Source: Hydrangea macrophylla (taxonomy: Eukaryota > Streptophyta > Magnoliopsida > Cornales > Hydrangeaceae). Taken from it: DNA of 64,000 bases. This document shows, one piece after another, positions 20,433-31,368 of this stretch. Positions within the stretch are counted from its first letter, which is position 1. Every line of letters starts with the position of its first letter. The DNA lies in assembly GCA_033977485.1 (NCBI GenBank), contig CM066984.1:25751001-25815000 (forward strand). The letters are read 5' to 3'. The translations under genes and the position numbers were made by a program. The notes below the pieces were generated by a model. It did no database searches and had not been told where the DNA came from. It worked only from the letters and a program-made list of their open reading frames with translations.

Positions 20433-20960
20433 GGTTGTTGATGCTTGAAGCTTGAAGATAAGAGGTTGAAGATGATGAATAGTAAAAACCTTGGTACTTG
20501 AATCCCCTAGAATAGGGAGGAGTTGATGAAATCAACAAAGTTTTTGGAGGTTTTAATGCAAGAAATCACTCAAAACATCAAGAAATTGCAAGATTTGAGC
20601 ACCTTAGAAGGAAGAGGTGATGCATTGAAGAAGAAATGAATGAAGAACAAAGAAGAAAATGGGTTTAAAACCCCAAAGTTGTGGCTAGCGGTTCCCAAGG
20701 GGGTGTGGGGAACCGCCATTTACTATTCACTTCCTGCCATTTCCCCATTTTGCTCTATATTCGCGTTTTGACCCCCGGAACTCTTGATTTGATCCCGGAT
20801 TGGTCCATTTTTGATATATAAGCCTTGAGAGTGCTTAAAACTTGTTGGAATTGGTCTAGAGGACCTCTGGAGATTTGAATCTTGGTAAAAATCCATTCAA
20901 GAATTGAAAAAAAGTCCCCCAGATGAGAAGAATCAAAGGCACCGCAGCCTGAAAGTGGCC
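20433..20960 (-). promoter_or_regulatory. Upstream region of the antisense PMD gene (element A)
   Basis: Presumptive 5' UTR and promoter of the antisense gene. It has a perfect 9-bp inverted repeat GCGGTTCCC (20688-20696) / GGGAACCGC (20708-20716), and on the minus strand AATAGTAAATGGCGGTT (20727-20711), identical to the LTR U3 at 6137-6153. A palindromic GGGTTTTAAACCC lies just downstream (20661-20673). I see no convincing TATA box. The transcription start is unknown. Confidence 0.55.
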
Positions 20961-21329
20961 GAGAAACGGCAAACTCCCGTCGTTTTGGGATTGATTATGA
21001 GTTGTCTTAGAAAATGGACATTTGAGTCTACTGTCGCTTGAGAATTACATCCAGAAAGGACTTTCAGAAGATGGGTCAGAATGCGAGATGTTCAGAAAGG
21101 GTTAGAGTAAGCCTGACGTGTTGCAAGAATGATTGCGTTGGTCGAAGCACCAATATGAGTCTCAGAAAGAATCAGCAGGGCCTCCAGAATATGTGCTCGC
21201 GTCCCAGAAACCTCAGATATCTCCTCAAGCAGAGAATTTCCAGATTTTGTCAAGGTATAACAGAATTCGTGCATCTCTCAGAATCATAGGATCTCCCCAG
21301 TAGAGAACTTTCAGAATTAAGTTTCTCGC

Positions 21330-21785
21330 AAGCATCATGTATCCACGGGTTGCCTCCAGATAAAGGGTATCTCTCAGAATTTGAGCATCAAAATCGCCAC
21401 CAGAATACAAGGTTTATGCCAAGCATCATGTATCCAGGGTTGCCTCCAGAATGTAGGGTTTCTCTCAGAATCGTGGGTTGCCTCCAGAATGTAGGGTTTC
21501 TCTCAGAATCAGAATCGTGGGTCGCCTCCAGAATACAAGGTTTATGCCAAGAATCGTGTATCCGTGGGTTGCTCTCAGAATGTGGGGTTTCTCTCAGAAT
21601 CGTGGGTTGCCTCCAGAATGTAGGGTTTCTCTCAGAATCAGAATCGTGTATCCAGGGTTGCCTCCAGAATGTAGGGTTTCTCTCAGAATCATGTATTTTT
21701 CAGCATCGCATATCAGGATTGCCTCCAGAATGTAGGGTTTCTCTCAAAATCAGAATCGTGTATCCGTGGGTTGCTCTCAGAAGAA
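21330..21785. repeat. Irregular tandem repeat array 1 in 3' region of element A
   Basis: Repeats of about 40-60 bp built on TTGCCTCCAGAATGTAGGG and TTTCTCTCAGAATC, roughly eight copies with variants. Open reading frames across it are by-products of the repeats. Tandem arrays in the 3' region are known for Tat-lineage elements and can seed satellites. Confidence 0.75.
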
Positions 21786-21819
21786 GGGTCATCTCTCAGA
21801 ATTTGTGTATCTCTCAGAA

Positions 21820-22115
21820 TCCGTGCATCAGAACAGAAGATTTGTCCTCAGAAGAAGGGCCTGTTTCAGAAGAACAGAGGATTTGTCTCCGGCAGAGAGA
21901 CCTGTTTCAGAAGATTTGTTTCTAGACCTGCCACAGAAGATTTGTCCTCGGAAAAAGGGCCTGTTTCAGAAGAACAGAAGATTTGTCTCCGGCAGAGAGA
22001 CCTGTTTCAGAAGACTTGTTTCCAGACCTGTTACAGAAGATTTGTCTAGAAGAAAGACCTGTTTCAGAAGAGCAGAAGATTTGTCTCCGGCAGAGAGACC
22101 TGTTTCAGAAGATTT
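21820..22115. repeat. Tandem repeat array 2 in 3' region of element A
   Basis: Units of roughly 40-50 bp containing GAAGATTTGTCTCCGGCAGA and GACCTGTTTCAGAAGA, about six copies. It merges into array 3 at 22116. Confidence 0.75.
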
Positions 22116-22533
22116 GTCCCCAGCAAAAGGACTCTACATCAGCAATCGTCCCCAGCAAAAGGACTCTACATCAGCAATCGTCCCCAGCAGAAGGACTCTA
22201 CATCAGCAATCGTCCCCAGCAAAAGGACTCTACATCAGCAATCGTCCACAGAAGAAGGACCTGTTTCAGCAATCGTCCCCAGCAGAAGGACTCTACATCA
22301 GCAATCGTCCCCAGCAGAAGGACTCTACACCAGCAATCGTCCCCAGCAAAAGGACTCTACATCAGCAATCGTCCCCAGCAGAAGGACTCTACATCAGCAA
22401 TCGTCCACAGAAGAAGGACCTATTTCAGCAATCGTCCCCAGCAGAAGGACTCTACATCAACAATCGTCCCCAGCAGAAGGACTCTACATCAGTAATCGTC
22501 CCCAGCAGAAGGACTCTACACCAGCAATCGTCC
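22116..22533. repeat. 32-bp tandem repeat array 3 with five-unit higher-order period
   Basis: Thirteen units of 31-32 bp (GTCCCCAGCARAAGGACTCT then ACATCAGCAATC). Units 5 and 10 share a distinctive variant (CCACAGAAGAAGGACCT), so the array has a higher-order period of five units, about 159 bp. Because 32 is not a multiple of 3 and all frames are open, a 260-codon frame (21766-22548) passes through; I regard it as spurious. Confidence 0.88.
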
Positions 22534-22862
22534 AGTTGTTTGACATGACTCAGAATTCATCCAAGATACTTCGCTATTTCAAGAGTCGTCCAGGATACAG
22601 ATGACGCCTACGAGCCTTAAGATCAGAAGAATAACTTTGACAAAAAACCTCGAGAATCATCCAAGATACCTTTAGCATATTCGACTGTGAGAGAGAGTCG
22701 TTGCATCCTTTGCATTAGATTTTGCATCTAGGGAACCCTTGAGGATGATTCCTCCAGCACTTTCACATTTCATGTTTTCATATTGCACCAGCATCCTAGG
22801 ATAGGAGCATTTCATCCGCATTGTTGTTGTTTGTTTGTTTTCCGTTTTCCCGCGCGCTTGAA

Positions 22863-22898
22863 CTACGCCCTGGTCTGATTCCTGGAAAGGATACGTAG
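22863..22898 (+). other. Conserved two-stem hairpin, copy A3 (upstream of PPT)
   Basis: Outer stem CTACG (22863-22867) with CGTAG (22894-22898); inner stem ATTC with GGAT around CTGGAAA. It lies 236 bp upstream of the 3' LTR. It is followed by AGCTCC-AGC-GGAGCA (22900-22914), a further small stem. Confidence 0.65.
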
Positions 22899-23120
22899 GC
22901 AGCTCCAGCGGAGCACGACCAGCATCAGCTTCAACTTAGCCGCCTCTACCCAGCATTGCATTGCATTCTTGCATTCGTAATTTCTTGATTTTCTCTGATT
23001 TTGAATTTCTTGATTTTGCGAATTTTTTGTTTTTCCTAAAACCTCTCAGTATGGTTATTTGGGTGCCTTCAAGGCTTTGGCACTCACTTGCAGTTCACGT
23101 TGTTCACAACAAGCTCTGCC

Positions 23121-23134
23121 AAAGAGGGGCAAAC
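23121..23134 (+). other. Polypurine tract of element A
   Basis: AAAGAGGGGCAAAC directly abuts the TG of the 3' LTR. It is the expected primer for plus-strand DNA synthesis. B has GAAGAGGGGCAAAC in the same place. Confidence 0.8.
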
Positions 23135-26100
23135 TGTAGACACCCAATTTTGACCACACTGATAGGATTTAGGGTGGACAACGTCTTGGAGGATTCGATG
23201 ATGAAAAGTACCCCGTGGAAGGTACTGGATTCCACACAATCAGAAGATCGGACTTCAGAAAGTGACTTCAAGCTCAGAAAAGCCCTTTTCCATGGATAAA
23301 TCCCGGTTTTGTCAAAATCATCTCTCAGAATTCATATTCTCTCAGGGTTATATGAACATTAAGTGTTCTAAACGTAGTATTCTAGGTATCCAGAGATTCA
23401 ATTTTAAAGAAAAGTTCGAAATCGACGCACATTTGAAAGCAATTTTGGAAAAGACGTCATTTGATTTCAAAAAGACGACGAAAGTTCCGGAGGACTTCCG
23501 GACTTCAATTGGACTTCAATTCTCATTATAAAACCTCTGGAAATATTTTTATATTGAAATTCAACCTGACAGCTTTCCAACGGTACGTAAACGGACGATT
23601 TCGGACACCAAAAAGCATTTTTACAAAAATCTGGAAAAGCAGTGCACGTGATTTTTGAAACAGGGCTTGTGGGTGACCAGAGGGACCCAAATAGTAAATG
23701 GCGGTTTTGGGTATGGGGGTGGCGGGTCCCACCATAACCGCCACTTCCATTTGTGTCCTCCACGGAGCTTTTTGAGTTCCAGACCCTTCTAGAAGCTTCC
23801 CACTGCGAGGAAATTGCCTGGAAATTGCGTTTAGGCTCCGAAATGGCCATTTTAACCCTCTTTTAAGCTCTAAAAATCCTGTTTTAACCCTGAAACTTAA
23901 GAGCTAAGTCTTCAAAACTCTATATAAGATCTCATACATCTCATATGAGATCACATCTTAACACACTAGACACTTGGAAGAGATACACTTGAATATACTT
24001 GGAGATACAAACACACATAGAAGCACATACAAGAGAGATAAGTATACTTTGAATATACTTTCAATTTAGGTGAATTCTAGAGAGAGAAAATTATGAATTG
24101 AATTTAGATTAACTTAGGCTAATTAGACCACAATTTGAACATCAATTGCCTCCCTCAACTTCCATGGATGAGTGCTTGAAGAACACTTGAATAACACTTG
24201 AAGAAGAAGATCTTCAAATCAATTTTGGTCTTGTAATTGAGAATCCTCCAAGAGGTAAACACTATAGTTCATCTCTAATTCCTACTTTGTATATATAGAT
24301 CTATAAGATTTGGATCTAACTTAGTTCTATTTCTACTTATTAGAACACTCATCTTCTTCCTCTCATGTTCTTCACACACTCACATAGTTAGATCCAAATC
24401 TCTTTGATTTTTATTGATAATTTACAATTAGAGATTGTTTTTCACTTTGATTTTCAATTTTGGTTTCATTCTTCAATTTTAGTTTAGATTCATGCATACA
24501 TGATTATATATATATATACATATATCTATTTTGAATTCCATGATGGTTTGGAAATATGATCTATGAGAAGGATGATTTCTATGTTCATACCTATCTCTTG
24601 ATTATTCCTATTACCTAGAATTCCTATTGAATTTCATCTCCAACATGATATTTATAAGTCCCTTTGATCCTTGATCTAAAAGTTCTTCATAGAACTTGAG
24701 GGCTAAATTGATTGGGAATCATGATAATTAAGTTGATCTATGAGTTTGATCTCTCTAATAAGCTTCAACTATCACTAAAATGTTTTCCTCACACTTTAAA
24801 ATGAACTAGATAAAAAATTCAGCAAAGCAGATTGGTTTTGTCCATTAGATTTGGTCCATCAAAACCCATAGTTTGATGGATTTCAAATTTTCTGGGTAAA
24901 CTTTGATGAATTAGCTTTCATCCGGTCCGTTTTGAGAGCTTTTAGGATTCATATACTATTTTTAGAAATTGTTGAGAAATCGGTTGACAGATTTGAACAT
25001 CGTCTCTTTGTGCTTGAATTTCAGAAAATCTATAATAGTTATCGACGTTCCGCTTTTTGGGGATGATTCCTAACTCATATATCTATATGCCGATGTAAAA
25101 TCGTGAGCATACGATCGAGTTAGGATCGTTTTCTAAGCGTTTAAAGTTGATACAACTAGTCTGGAATTTTCTAAGTTTAATTACAAATATGATTATGTAT
25201 ACAAAATGGTCACACCTTGATCACTCAACAACAATTGATGAATAAAACTTGGTTTAGAAATCACCTAGGATAAATGGATGAGAGATCAAAAGCTTAAATC
25301 AACTTGGTTAACATGATTCATGAACTTCTATTATACTTCTATTATGTTTTGCATTCATTTGTCAAATGATACCAAATTTCCAGAATAACAGAGTCTGTTT
25401 AAAACACTTTTTCAGAAACCTTGTGATTACAGAATGTCCATGGGTTTATTTTTATCATATACTACAATGAAATAGCTTTCTTTTGACACCAAATAGAGCT
25501 TCATATGATTTTTGTAGATTTAATTATGATTTTTACAAGAACAGTGGACAGTCCTGATCCACTGTTCCCAAAACATTTATTTCTCAAACAATAAAATTGA
25601 TATTGAGGTCCCACTTTTTGGAGAAGTTCCCTAAGACATGTATCTAACTTTCTGTAAAAGGGTTTTTATCCAGCTCATGTTTAAGACCACTTTTGATAGG
25701 ATTCATTAGAGGTTGCTGAATCTGGAAATTTGATTGATGACATGTTTTCTTTGTTTATCATGCATATCATTTGTTTGCTTGTATTTTTGCAATGCTTTGG
25801 GTATTCTTTGGTGTCTTAGTGCAGAGAATTAAGTGCCTCAGACCCGGACTTCGATTTGTGGTTTGCCTCGTCTACATGTGGCTTAGTGCCCATGTATCAT
25901 GTACTATCTCTATCCTTTCTCTTAGAATTTTTCTAGGTTTACAACTTTGATTTCAACGACACATTTCCTTTAGGATAAGTCTCCGTTTATATGATTATTT
26001 GTTAGAGACATCTTATCTAGGATTGTTGCATGATTGCATTGCACGTTTACATTCTTTTTGCTTTCGCGACTCCGCTTGAGTCAACCAATGTAAGTCTTCT

Positions 26101-26628
26101 CGTTCCCTTTGCATATCATGACATGTTTACTTTATTTGCATCGGTCCCGGGCGGGACTAGCCACTGTGAGTATACTTCTCCCTTGTATTGCATGAGCATC
26201 CGCTTTCTACTTGATTTAGTCTCTTGAAATGATTTTCATTAGATGTTTCTTTTTGCCATGTATATATCTATCTAGTATGTTTGAGGAAACAACATCTATT
26301 ATGAATTAATAACAAGGATATTTGAATCAAGGCCTACCATTCGGTAGGGCGAGGAGGGGGTGCTTTAGTCCTGCTTGGGCTCCTTCCCCTCTCGTACCAA
26401 GACCCCCGAACCTTGTTTCTGGTAATGAAGGGCGAGTAACCTTATTCAATTTTGGGCGAGTCAAACTTGGGTTTCCTAATTCCCGATAAAAATTAGGTGG
26501 CGACTCTTTGTCTCTAGGATCGCGTGAGGAAGTCCTAGTTTTCCCTGAAGTGTGCTCCTTGGGATCCGTCCCGGGACACTATCGAGGGAGAGCGCCAGGA
26601 CCTCCTCCTCCATTCGCGACGGTCCACA
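23135..26628 (+). repeat. 3' LTR of element A (3494 bp)
   Basis: Almost identical to 5582-9073; by eye I count substitutions corresponding to 5704, 5822, 6722, near 7605 and near 8285, plus one extra TA in a TA run near 24510. TATA box at 23921-23928, U3 inverted repeat at 23700-23742. It ends GGTCCACA and is followed by the TSD. Confidence 0.95.
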
Positions 26629-26633
26629 GTATG
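26629..26633. repeat. Target-site duplication of element A, right copy
   Basis: GTATG, identical to 5577-5581. Confidence 0.95.
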
Positions 26634-27777
26634 TATCTCAATGTCTTACTTGTAAACAAGTAAAGGCAGAACATCAGTAGCCACCTAGACTTCTATAGCC
26701 GTTACCGATTCCTCAATGGAAATGGGAACACATCACCATGGATTTCGTGGTAGGATTGCCGAAGTCACAACAGAACCATGATGCTATTTGGGTAATCGTG
26801 GATCGACTTATAAAGACGGCACATTTTATTGCCTACAGTATGACGTATCCAGTAGAACATTTTAGCCAGATGTATCTGCAAAACATAGTACGGTTACACA
26901 GAGTACCTGTTTCTATAGTGTCAGATCGAGATTCGCGCTTTACTGCTGAATTTTGGAAGAGTCTCCAAACAGCGATGGGAACAATGCTAAACTTGAGTTC
27001 AGCTTTTCACCCATAGACAGATGGATAGACTGAATGAGTTAATCAGATGATGGAGGATATGTTACGTGCTTGTGTCATTGATTTTGAGAGTTCTTGGGAG
27101 ATACACTTACCTTGGATTGAGTTCGCCTATAACAACAGTTATCATTAGAGCATAAGAATGGCGCCATTTGAAGCTTTGTACGAAAGACCTTGTCGATCGC
27201 CGCTTTATTGGAACAAAGTCGGAGATACTCAACTTCTTGAGCCAGAGATGATACGAGAAACAAGTGAGAAGATCCAGATAGTACATGAGAAGATGAAGAC
27301 AGCTCAGACCTGACACAAGAGTTATGCTGACAAGTGACGCAAAGACTTGGAGTTTACCGTTGGAGATCATGTGCTACTCAAGGTTTCACCTATTCGAGGC
27401 ATCGTCAGATTCGGTCAGAAGAGAGGCAAGTTATCACCGCAATTCATCAGACCATTCGAGATTCTGGAGCATGTTGAGAAAGTTGCTTATCGACTTGCGT
27501 TGCCACCGAAGATGTCAGGAGTGCACAATGTTTTCCACATCAACATGTTGAGGAAGTGTGCCCACAACCAAGCGCATGAGATCAACTTCAAAGATATTGA
27601 AGTCAACGACAATGTTACATTCAACGAAGGACCGGTTTACATTTTGGAACGAGGAGTGAAGCAGCTTAGGAACAAGGAGATTTCGTTAGTCAAGATTTAG
27701 TGGAAGCATCATAATGAAGGAAAAGCTTCATGGGAGCTAGATCAGAGATGCGTGAGAAGTTTTCGTTTTTGTTTTAG
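26629..27777 (+). pseudogene. pol: pol fragment of element C: integrase and chromodomain-like end
   Basis: Continues the integrase finger (SQCLTCKQ, CX2C) right after the TSD of A, then the catalytic core (ITMDFVVGLP with the first Asp, IVSDRDSRF with the second, and the degenerate TDG...VNQ region before the Glu), the C-terminal DHVLLKVSP and HNVFHINMLRK segments, and a chromodomain-like tail (SLVKI-stop-WKHHNEGKASWEL). A chromodomain would target insertion to heterochromatin. Nearly all stops fit CAG to TAG or CGA to TGA, for example three within HP*TDG*TE*VNQ near 27015-27037. Non-functional. Confidence 0.85.
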
Positions 27778-27922
27778 CCTCAGTTGCTTTTGATTTCGAG
27801 GACGAAATCTTTTGTTGAGTGGTGGATGATGTAATAGCCTGAATTTCTGGAGAGTATTAATAAATAAACTTCATTTCTATATACTTATATAAACTTTTCT
27901 TTCCATTGGTGAGATTTAGATA

Positions 27923-28113
27923 CCAATTGATTGGCACTTGTTCCCAATCAATTGACACTTTTTTATACCAATCGATTGACATATTCCTAATTGATTGCCA
28001 TTATACCGACTAAACGTAATGATGTGGCAACATCCCAATCGGTTGCCATCTTTTCCAATCGATTGCCTTCAAATATTTATTACCAATTGATTGCCATCTA
28101 TACCAATTGCTTG
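27923..28113. repeat. CCAATCGATTGG palindrome cluster 1
   Basis: About eight copies of CCAATYGATTGSCAT-type words in 190 bp, upstream of the ATATCT repeat and of the likely transcription start. Confidence 0.8.
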
Positions 28114-28124
28114 GCATAAGCTAA

Positions 28125-28182
28125 GATATATCTATATCTATATCTATATCTATATCTATATCTATATCTATATCTATATACA
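28125..28182. repeat. ATATCT microsatellite
   Basis: About nine uninterrupted units of TATATC, which may also act as the TATA region of the LTR, followed by a CACACA tract. Confidence 0.85.
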
Positions 28183-28457
28183 CAAACACACACTCACTGT
28201 ACTTGGCAGCTAGAGGAAGAGAAGAAGAAGAGAAGGAGAGGCAGAGGAGGTAGACAGAGGAGAAGAGAAAGAGAAAAAGAGAGAGGAAGCTTGAGTTTTA
28301 AACTCACACAAGACAAACACACCTTTAAGTGAGTCCTAACTCACTTGGTCCCTTTATATGAAGTCTTTATAAGTTTTTATGAAGCTTAGAGGTGTTTGAT
28401 GCATGGTTTTTACGTTTATATATACTGTTTTTACAATCTGCTAGTGAAGACGGAGTG

Positions 28458-28660
28458 CCAATTGATTGGCATAATTACCAATCGATTGCCATCAGTCTAG
28501 ATCCAATCGATTGGATAGAATTTCAACCGATTAACATCCTAATTGATTGCCAATGTTAGCAATCGATTGACATTATTTTAGACCCAATCGATTGCCATGA
28601 TTCTCAATCAATTGTTATAGTTTTATCCCAATCAATTGGACCTTATACCAATCGATTGGT
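28458..28660. repeat. CCAATCGATTGG palindrome cluster 2
   Basis: About ten further copies; CCAATCGATTGG at 28503-28514 and 28648-28659 is a perfect 12-bp palindrome. Confidence 0.8.
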
Positions 28661-28976
28661 ATGGGCAGAACATGGATTCTTTTACCTGTTATTATATAAG
28701 AGGTTAAATTATTCGTTTTTCATTTTGGACTTCCGTTATGCAATTTTGGGCGGATATGGGAAAATGTGACAACACAGATAAGTATGATTAAGAATAATGG
28801 GTTAATGAAATGACGTGAGATATTATGCGGTTCATGTATGAGTTCGATATCTGTTTCTTTTAATCAGAGTAGTCAGGCCACATTTGGGAATAGTCATGTG
28901 TCGATATTAGAACATAACTCAGGTAGGTTTGGTAAGTTCTGGGGATGGTACGTGGACAGACGTTTGGTCATGATAT

Positions 28977-29285
28977 GCTCTTAAAAGTGGTGAGCTATGT
29001 ATATGCTCTTAAAAGCGGTGAGCTGGACCAAGTAGACCTAAGATAGACCAGATAATCTATGATATGATCTTAAAAGCGGTGAGCTGTGTAGTATGCTCTT
29101 AAAAGTGGTGAGCTGGGATGTCTGGTAGATGACGATGAGTTGTGGCAATAGATGATATGCCTTGTTCGAAACGTTGTGTCCCTGAAATGCGATGAATAGG
29201 ATACATTGTTCTTAAAAGCTGGGGATGAACTGACGTGGAGTCCATGACAAGCGGTGAGCTGTGTAATAGGCTCTTAAAAGCGGTG
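28977..29285. repeat. TCTTAAAAGCGGTGAGCT dispersed repeat in LTR of C
   Basis: The word (T)CTTAAAAGYGGTGAGCT occurs at least five times at irregular spacing (near 28978, 29008, 29066, 29095, 29270). It has no known function. Confidence 0.6.
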
Positions 29286-29978
29286 GACAGAATGAGGGTG
29301 TATCCTTAGAGTTAAACGAGTAAGTATGTTCATTCAGTCAGAATATGTTAATATCGATCTTTGAGTAACAAGACGATAAGGGTTGGTTTACGAGGTTGAA
29401 TAAAGGAACAAGATATTATTATTATTATAGTAAGATGTTAACTCGTGTTTTCATAAGCTTGTGATTACTTCAGATAACTAGTACCTTGTTAGTTTATACT
29501 CACTCAGCTCTCAGTAAGCTGATGGCCTTTATTGCCTGGACTTTCCCCCGTCCAGACTATCATGTACCTCATTTTTCAGGTGATGAAGTCTACAACGATA
29601 GTTCCTATCCAGGAGAAGAATACACCGAGGGTGGCCCCACTAATGATGGTTATGCCAGGGAGGACTATAACGCTGATGTTTACGCCAGCTGAAGACCTGG
29701 AGATAGTTTATGTTATTTTTGTTTAGTTGTTTTGTTATATTTGGTACTTGGGCATATGTTGCTTTCAAACCTTATATATCTTCCGCTGTAGCTTTACTTT
29801 TGTAATAACTCTGATGTTGGTAATATAATAGGTTTCCTTTATATTACTGTGGGTTGTTCTTTCTTGTTGTGGACTAGAACTGCGTGGTGTGGAAGGTTAG
29901 TGACTTTCACCAGTCATTCCTTATGGACCCATAAAGGAAATTTATTTTTCTCTATTTATGTTGTTCCGGGGCGTGACA

Positions 29979-30494
29979 TTCAGGGCCGCTATAAATATAG
30001 AAGTAGGCCAACCATGCAGAGCACTCCGTGTCATCTCGAAAAACAGCACTCAACAGCATTCATACACAGCATTCCAAGCATTCAAAGCTTTTGAACCTTT
30101 ATGTTCGTGTTATTCTGCACCCTTAGCAAATAGGTTTACCCTTTTGTTATTTTACTTTTTCATTCCTTGAACAATTAGAGCTTGTTCTGGTTTTGTTCTT
30201 TGGCCGTATGTTATATTTTTCCAAACATTCAATAAAATATCTTCATATTTTATTAAACCATTTGTGATTGTTTACCTAGTAAACTCGTACTATTTGGCTT
30301 GTGCACTTCAGTACTGTCAAGGGATTTTTGGTAAGGGTACTTTCCTACTCATCAGACACAATCATCCGTTAGAAGTCAAATCTATAAAGCCTTGAGTATC
30401 ACTCACTCAAGCGTAATAGGAAATTAGTTTGCACACACACACACCACAAGCCCGTTTGGCTCTGGCACTCCCGTAAAAAAACTACAAGTAAACA
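29979..30494 (+). repeat. 5' LTR of element D, 3' 516 bp
   Basis: Aligns to 61316-61828. Contains the TATA box TATAAATATAG at 29990-30000 only 12 bp from the insertion point of C, a CACACA tract and the end ACAAGTAAACA. The bases after it (TTTCACGCCCGGTGGGAC) should hold the primer site; I do not recognise the tRNA. Confidence 0.8.
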
Positions 30495-30527
30495 TTTCAC
30501 GCCCGGTGGGACACATAGTGTCAAGAC

Positions 30528-31368
30528 ATGCCACCTAAGAAAGACAAACAGACCAAAAAAAAAAGACAGGACGACCTGACTGTCGTTGATCCACCAGAGG
30601 ATGAGAGCATTGCCCGTTCCACAGAGGAAAGTACCTTGACTCTGGGGGCAATGTTAGAACTTATGAGGCAGACTGTGGAACCAATGAGGTAAGACTATAA
30701 CGCTCTTTTAGGTTCCATGGGAAATTTTTAAACACTAGTTGAACAGATGGCCGAGATGCAAAGAGGCCAGAATAGGCTGATTGCAGCGGCAGAGACAACC
30801 CACTCCAAGTTGGACGGCCTAAATAATATGAAAAGCCGACTCATAACTGTTTATGAAGCCAAGGGCAACAAAGAGCAGGTCACTGGGTCAGACTCTGGCG
30901 CATTACTGGTGTTCGATAAGCCAAAGGACCCGCGTTATGTAATCCCAAATCTTAAGGAGCATAATGGTTCAGGCAAACAATCTGAATCACAAATTAGAGA
31001 AGCTAGCGGTTCAATGGTCATCGATCCCAATGGATCAACAACACTAGTTTTTGTTTGACCATTAGGCCATAACGGAGATCTAATCGGCCACACACCCCCC
31101 AGTCCACACTGCTGGGGGGCAAAGGACTAATGGCAATTTTTGGACCTATCAGGCCAACAACAACCAATAACACCAATTACCACCTCTGATAGTACCCCTT
31201 GTGGTGGTGGTGGCTTAGTCCGTCGTTCCACAACCCATCAACAGGGAGGAGTTGGTGGCGGCCATACACGAAGAATATGGCATGTTTATAATAAAGATGG
31301 AGAGGCCAACATACAGACGGCCATACCCACCTGAAATTGACCAAGTCAACTTTCCCTAAGGGTATAAG
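30528..31368 (+). pseudogene. gag: gag of element D, 5' part
   Basis: Starts MPPKKDKQTKKKRQDD at 30528 and stays mainly in one frame but has in-frame stops (near 30690, 30729, 31056 and 31125) and a frameshift before YPPEIDQVNF near 31325. The last codons, GYK, abut element E; the gag core VPNFTLFSGE resumes at 39270. Non-functional. Confidence 0.7.
31364..31368. repeat. Target-site duplication of element E, left copy
   Basis: ATAAG, repeated at 39265-39269 right after the 3' LTR of E. Confidence 0.9.

Larger units (their letters stand above)
5582..26628 (+). mobile_element. Tat/Ogre-like Ty3/gypsy retrotransposon, element A, apparently complete (21.0 kb)
   Basis: Complete element: 5' LTR 5582-9073, tRNA-Arg-type PBS 9077-9094, leader to 10603, gag-pol 10604-17440, two hairpins and PPT-like inverted repeats 17492-17790, an antisense spliced PMD gene 18305-20432 with its upstream region, tandem arrays 21330-22533, a third hairpin 22863-22898, PPT 23121-23134 and 3' LTR 23135-26628. 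It is flanked by the 5-bp TSD GTATG. The LTRs differ by about five substitutions and one TA unit by eye, and gag-pol is uninterrupted, so the insertion is young and the copy may be competent. Long LTRs, the tRNA-Arg primer, a second (archaeal-type) RNase H and antisense extra genes are all typical of the Tat lineage. Confidence 0.95.
4178..29978 (+). mobile_element. Chromovirus (Tekay/Del-like Ty3/gypsy), element C, interrupted
   Basis: Element C survives as pol from the reverse transcriptase to the integrase zinc finger (4178-5581), then after the 21-kb insertion of element A as the rest of integrase and a chromodomain-like C-terminus (26629-27777), then a 3' LTR (27830-29978). The 5' part was cut by the B-family LTR at 2302-4177 and lies outside. 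It was inserted into the 5' LTR of element D: base 29979 continues D sequence that is uninterrupted at 61316, and TTCAG is the likely target-site copy. Many nonsense codons show that it is dead. Confidence 0.85.
27830..29978 (+). repeat. 3' LTR of element C (2149 bp)
   Basis: Starts TGTAATAGCC after a purine-rich stretch (GAGTGGTGGATGA) and ends GGGGCGTGACA. Contains two clusters of CCAATCGATTGG-type palindromes separated by an ATATCT microsatellite, and several copies of TCTTAAAAGCGGTGAGCT (28977-29285). No coding potential. A small open frame at 29486-29692 is probably chance. Confidence 0.8.

Noticed and set aside
21350..22548. Long open frames (up to 260 codons) across the 3' tandem arrays of A
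   Set aside because: Several overlapping frames are open because the 32-bp and related units lack stops; unit length is not a multiple of 3 and composition is repetitive, so they are by-products of the repeats.
27923..28660. CRISPR-like array
   Set aside because: Repeats are short palindromes of 12-15 bp at irregular spacing in a plant LTR, without constant spacer length.
31140..31334. Separate small protein gene in D
   Set aside because: It is in frame with gag from 30528 and separated from it only by nonsense codons, so it is part of the broken gag.
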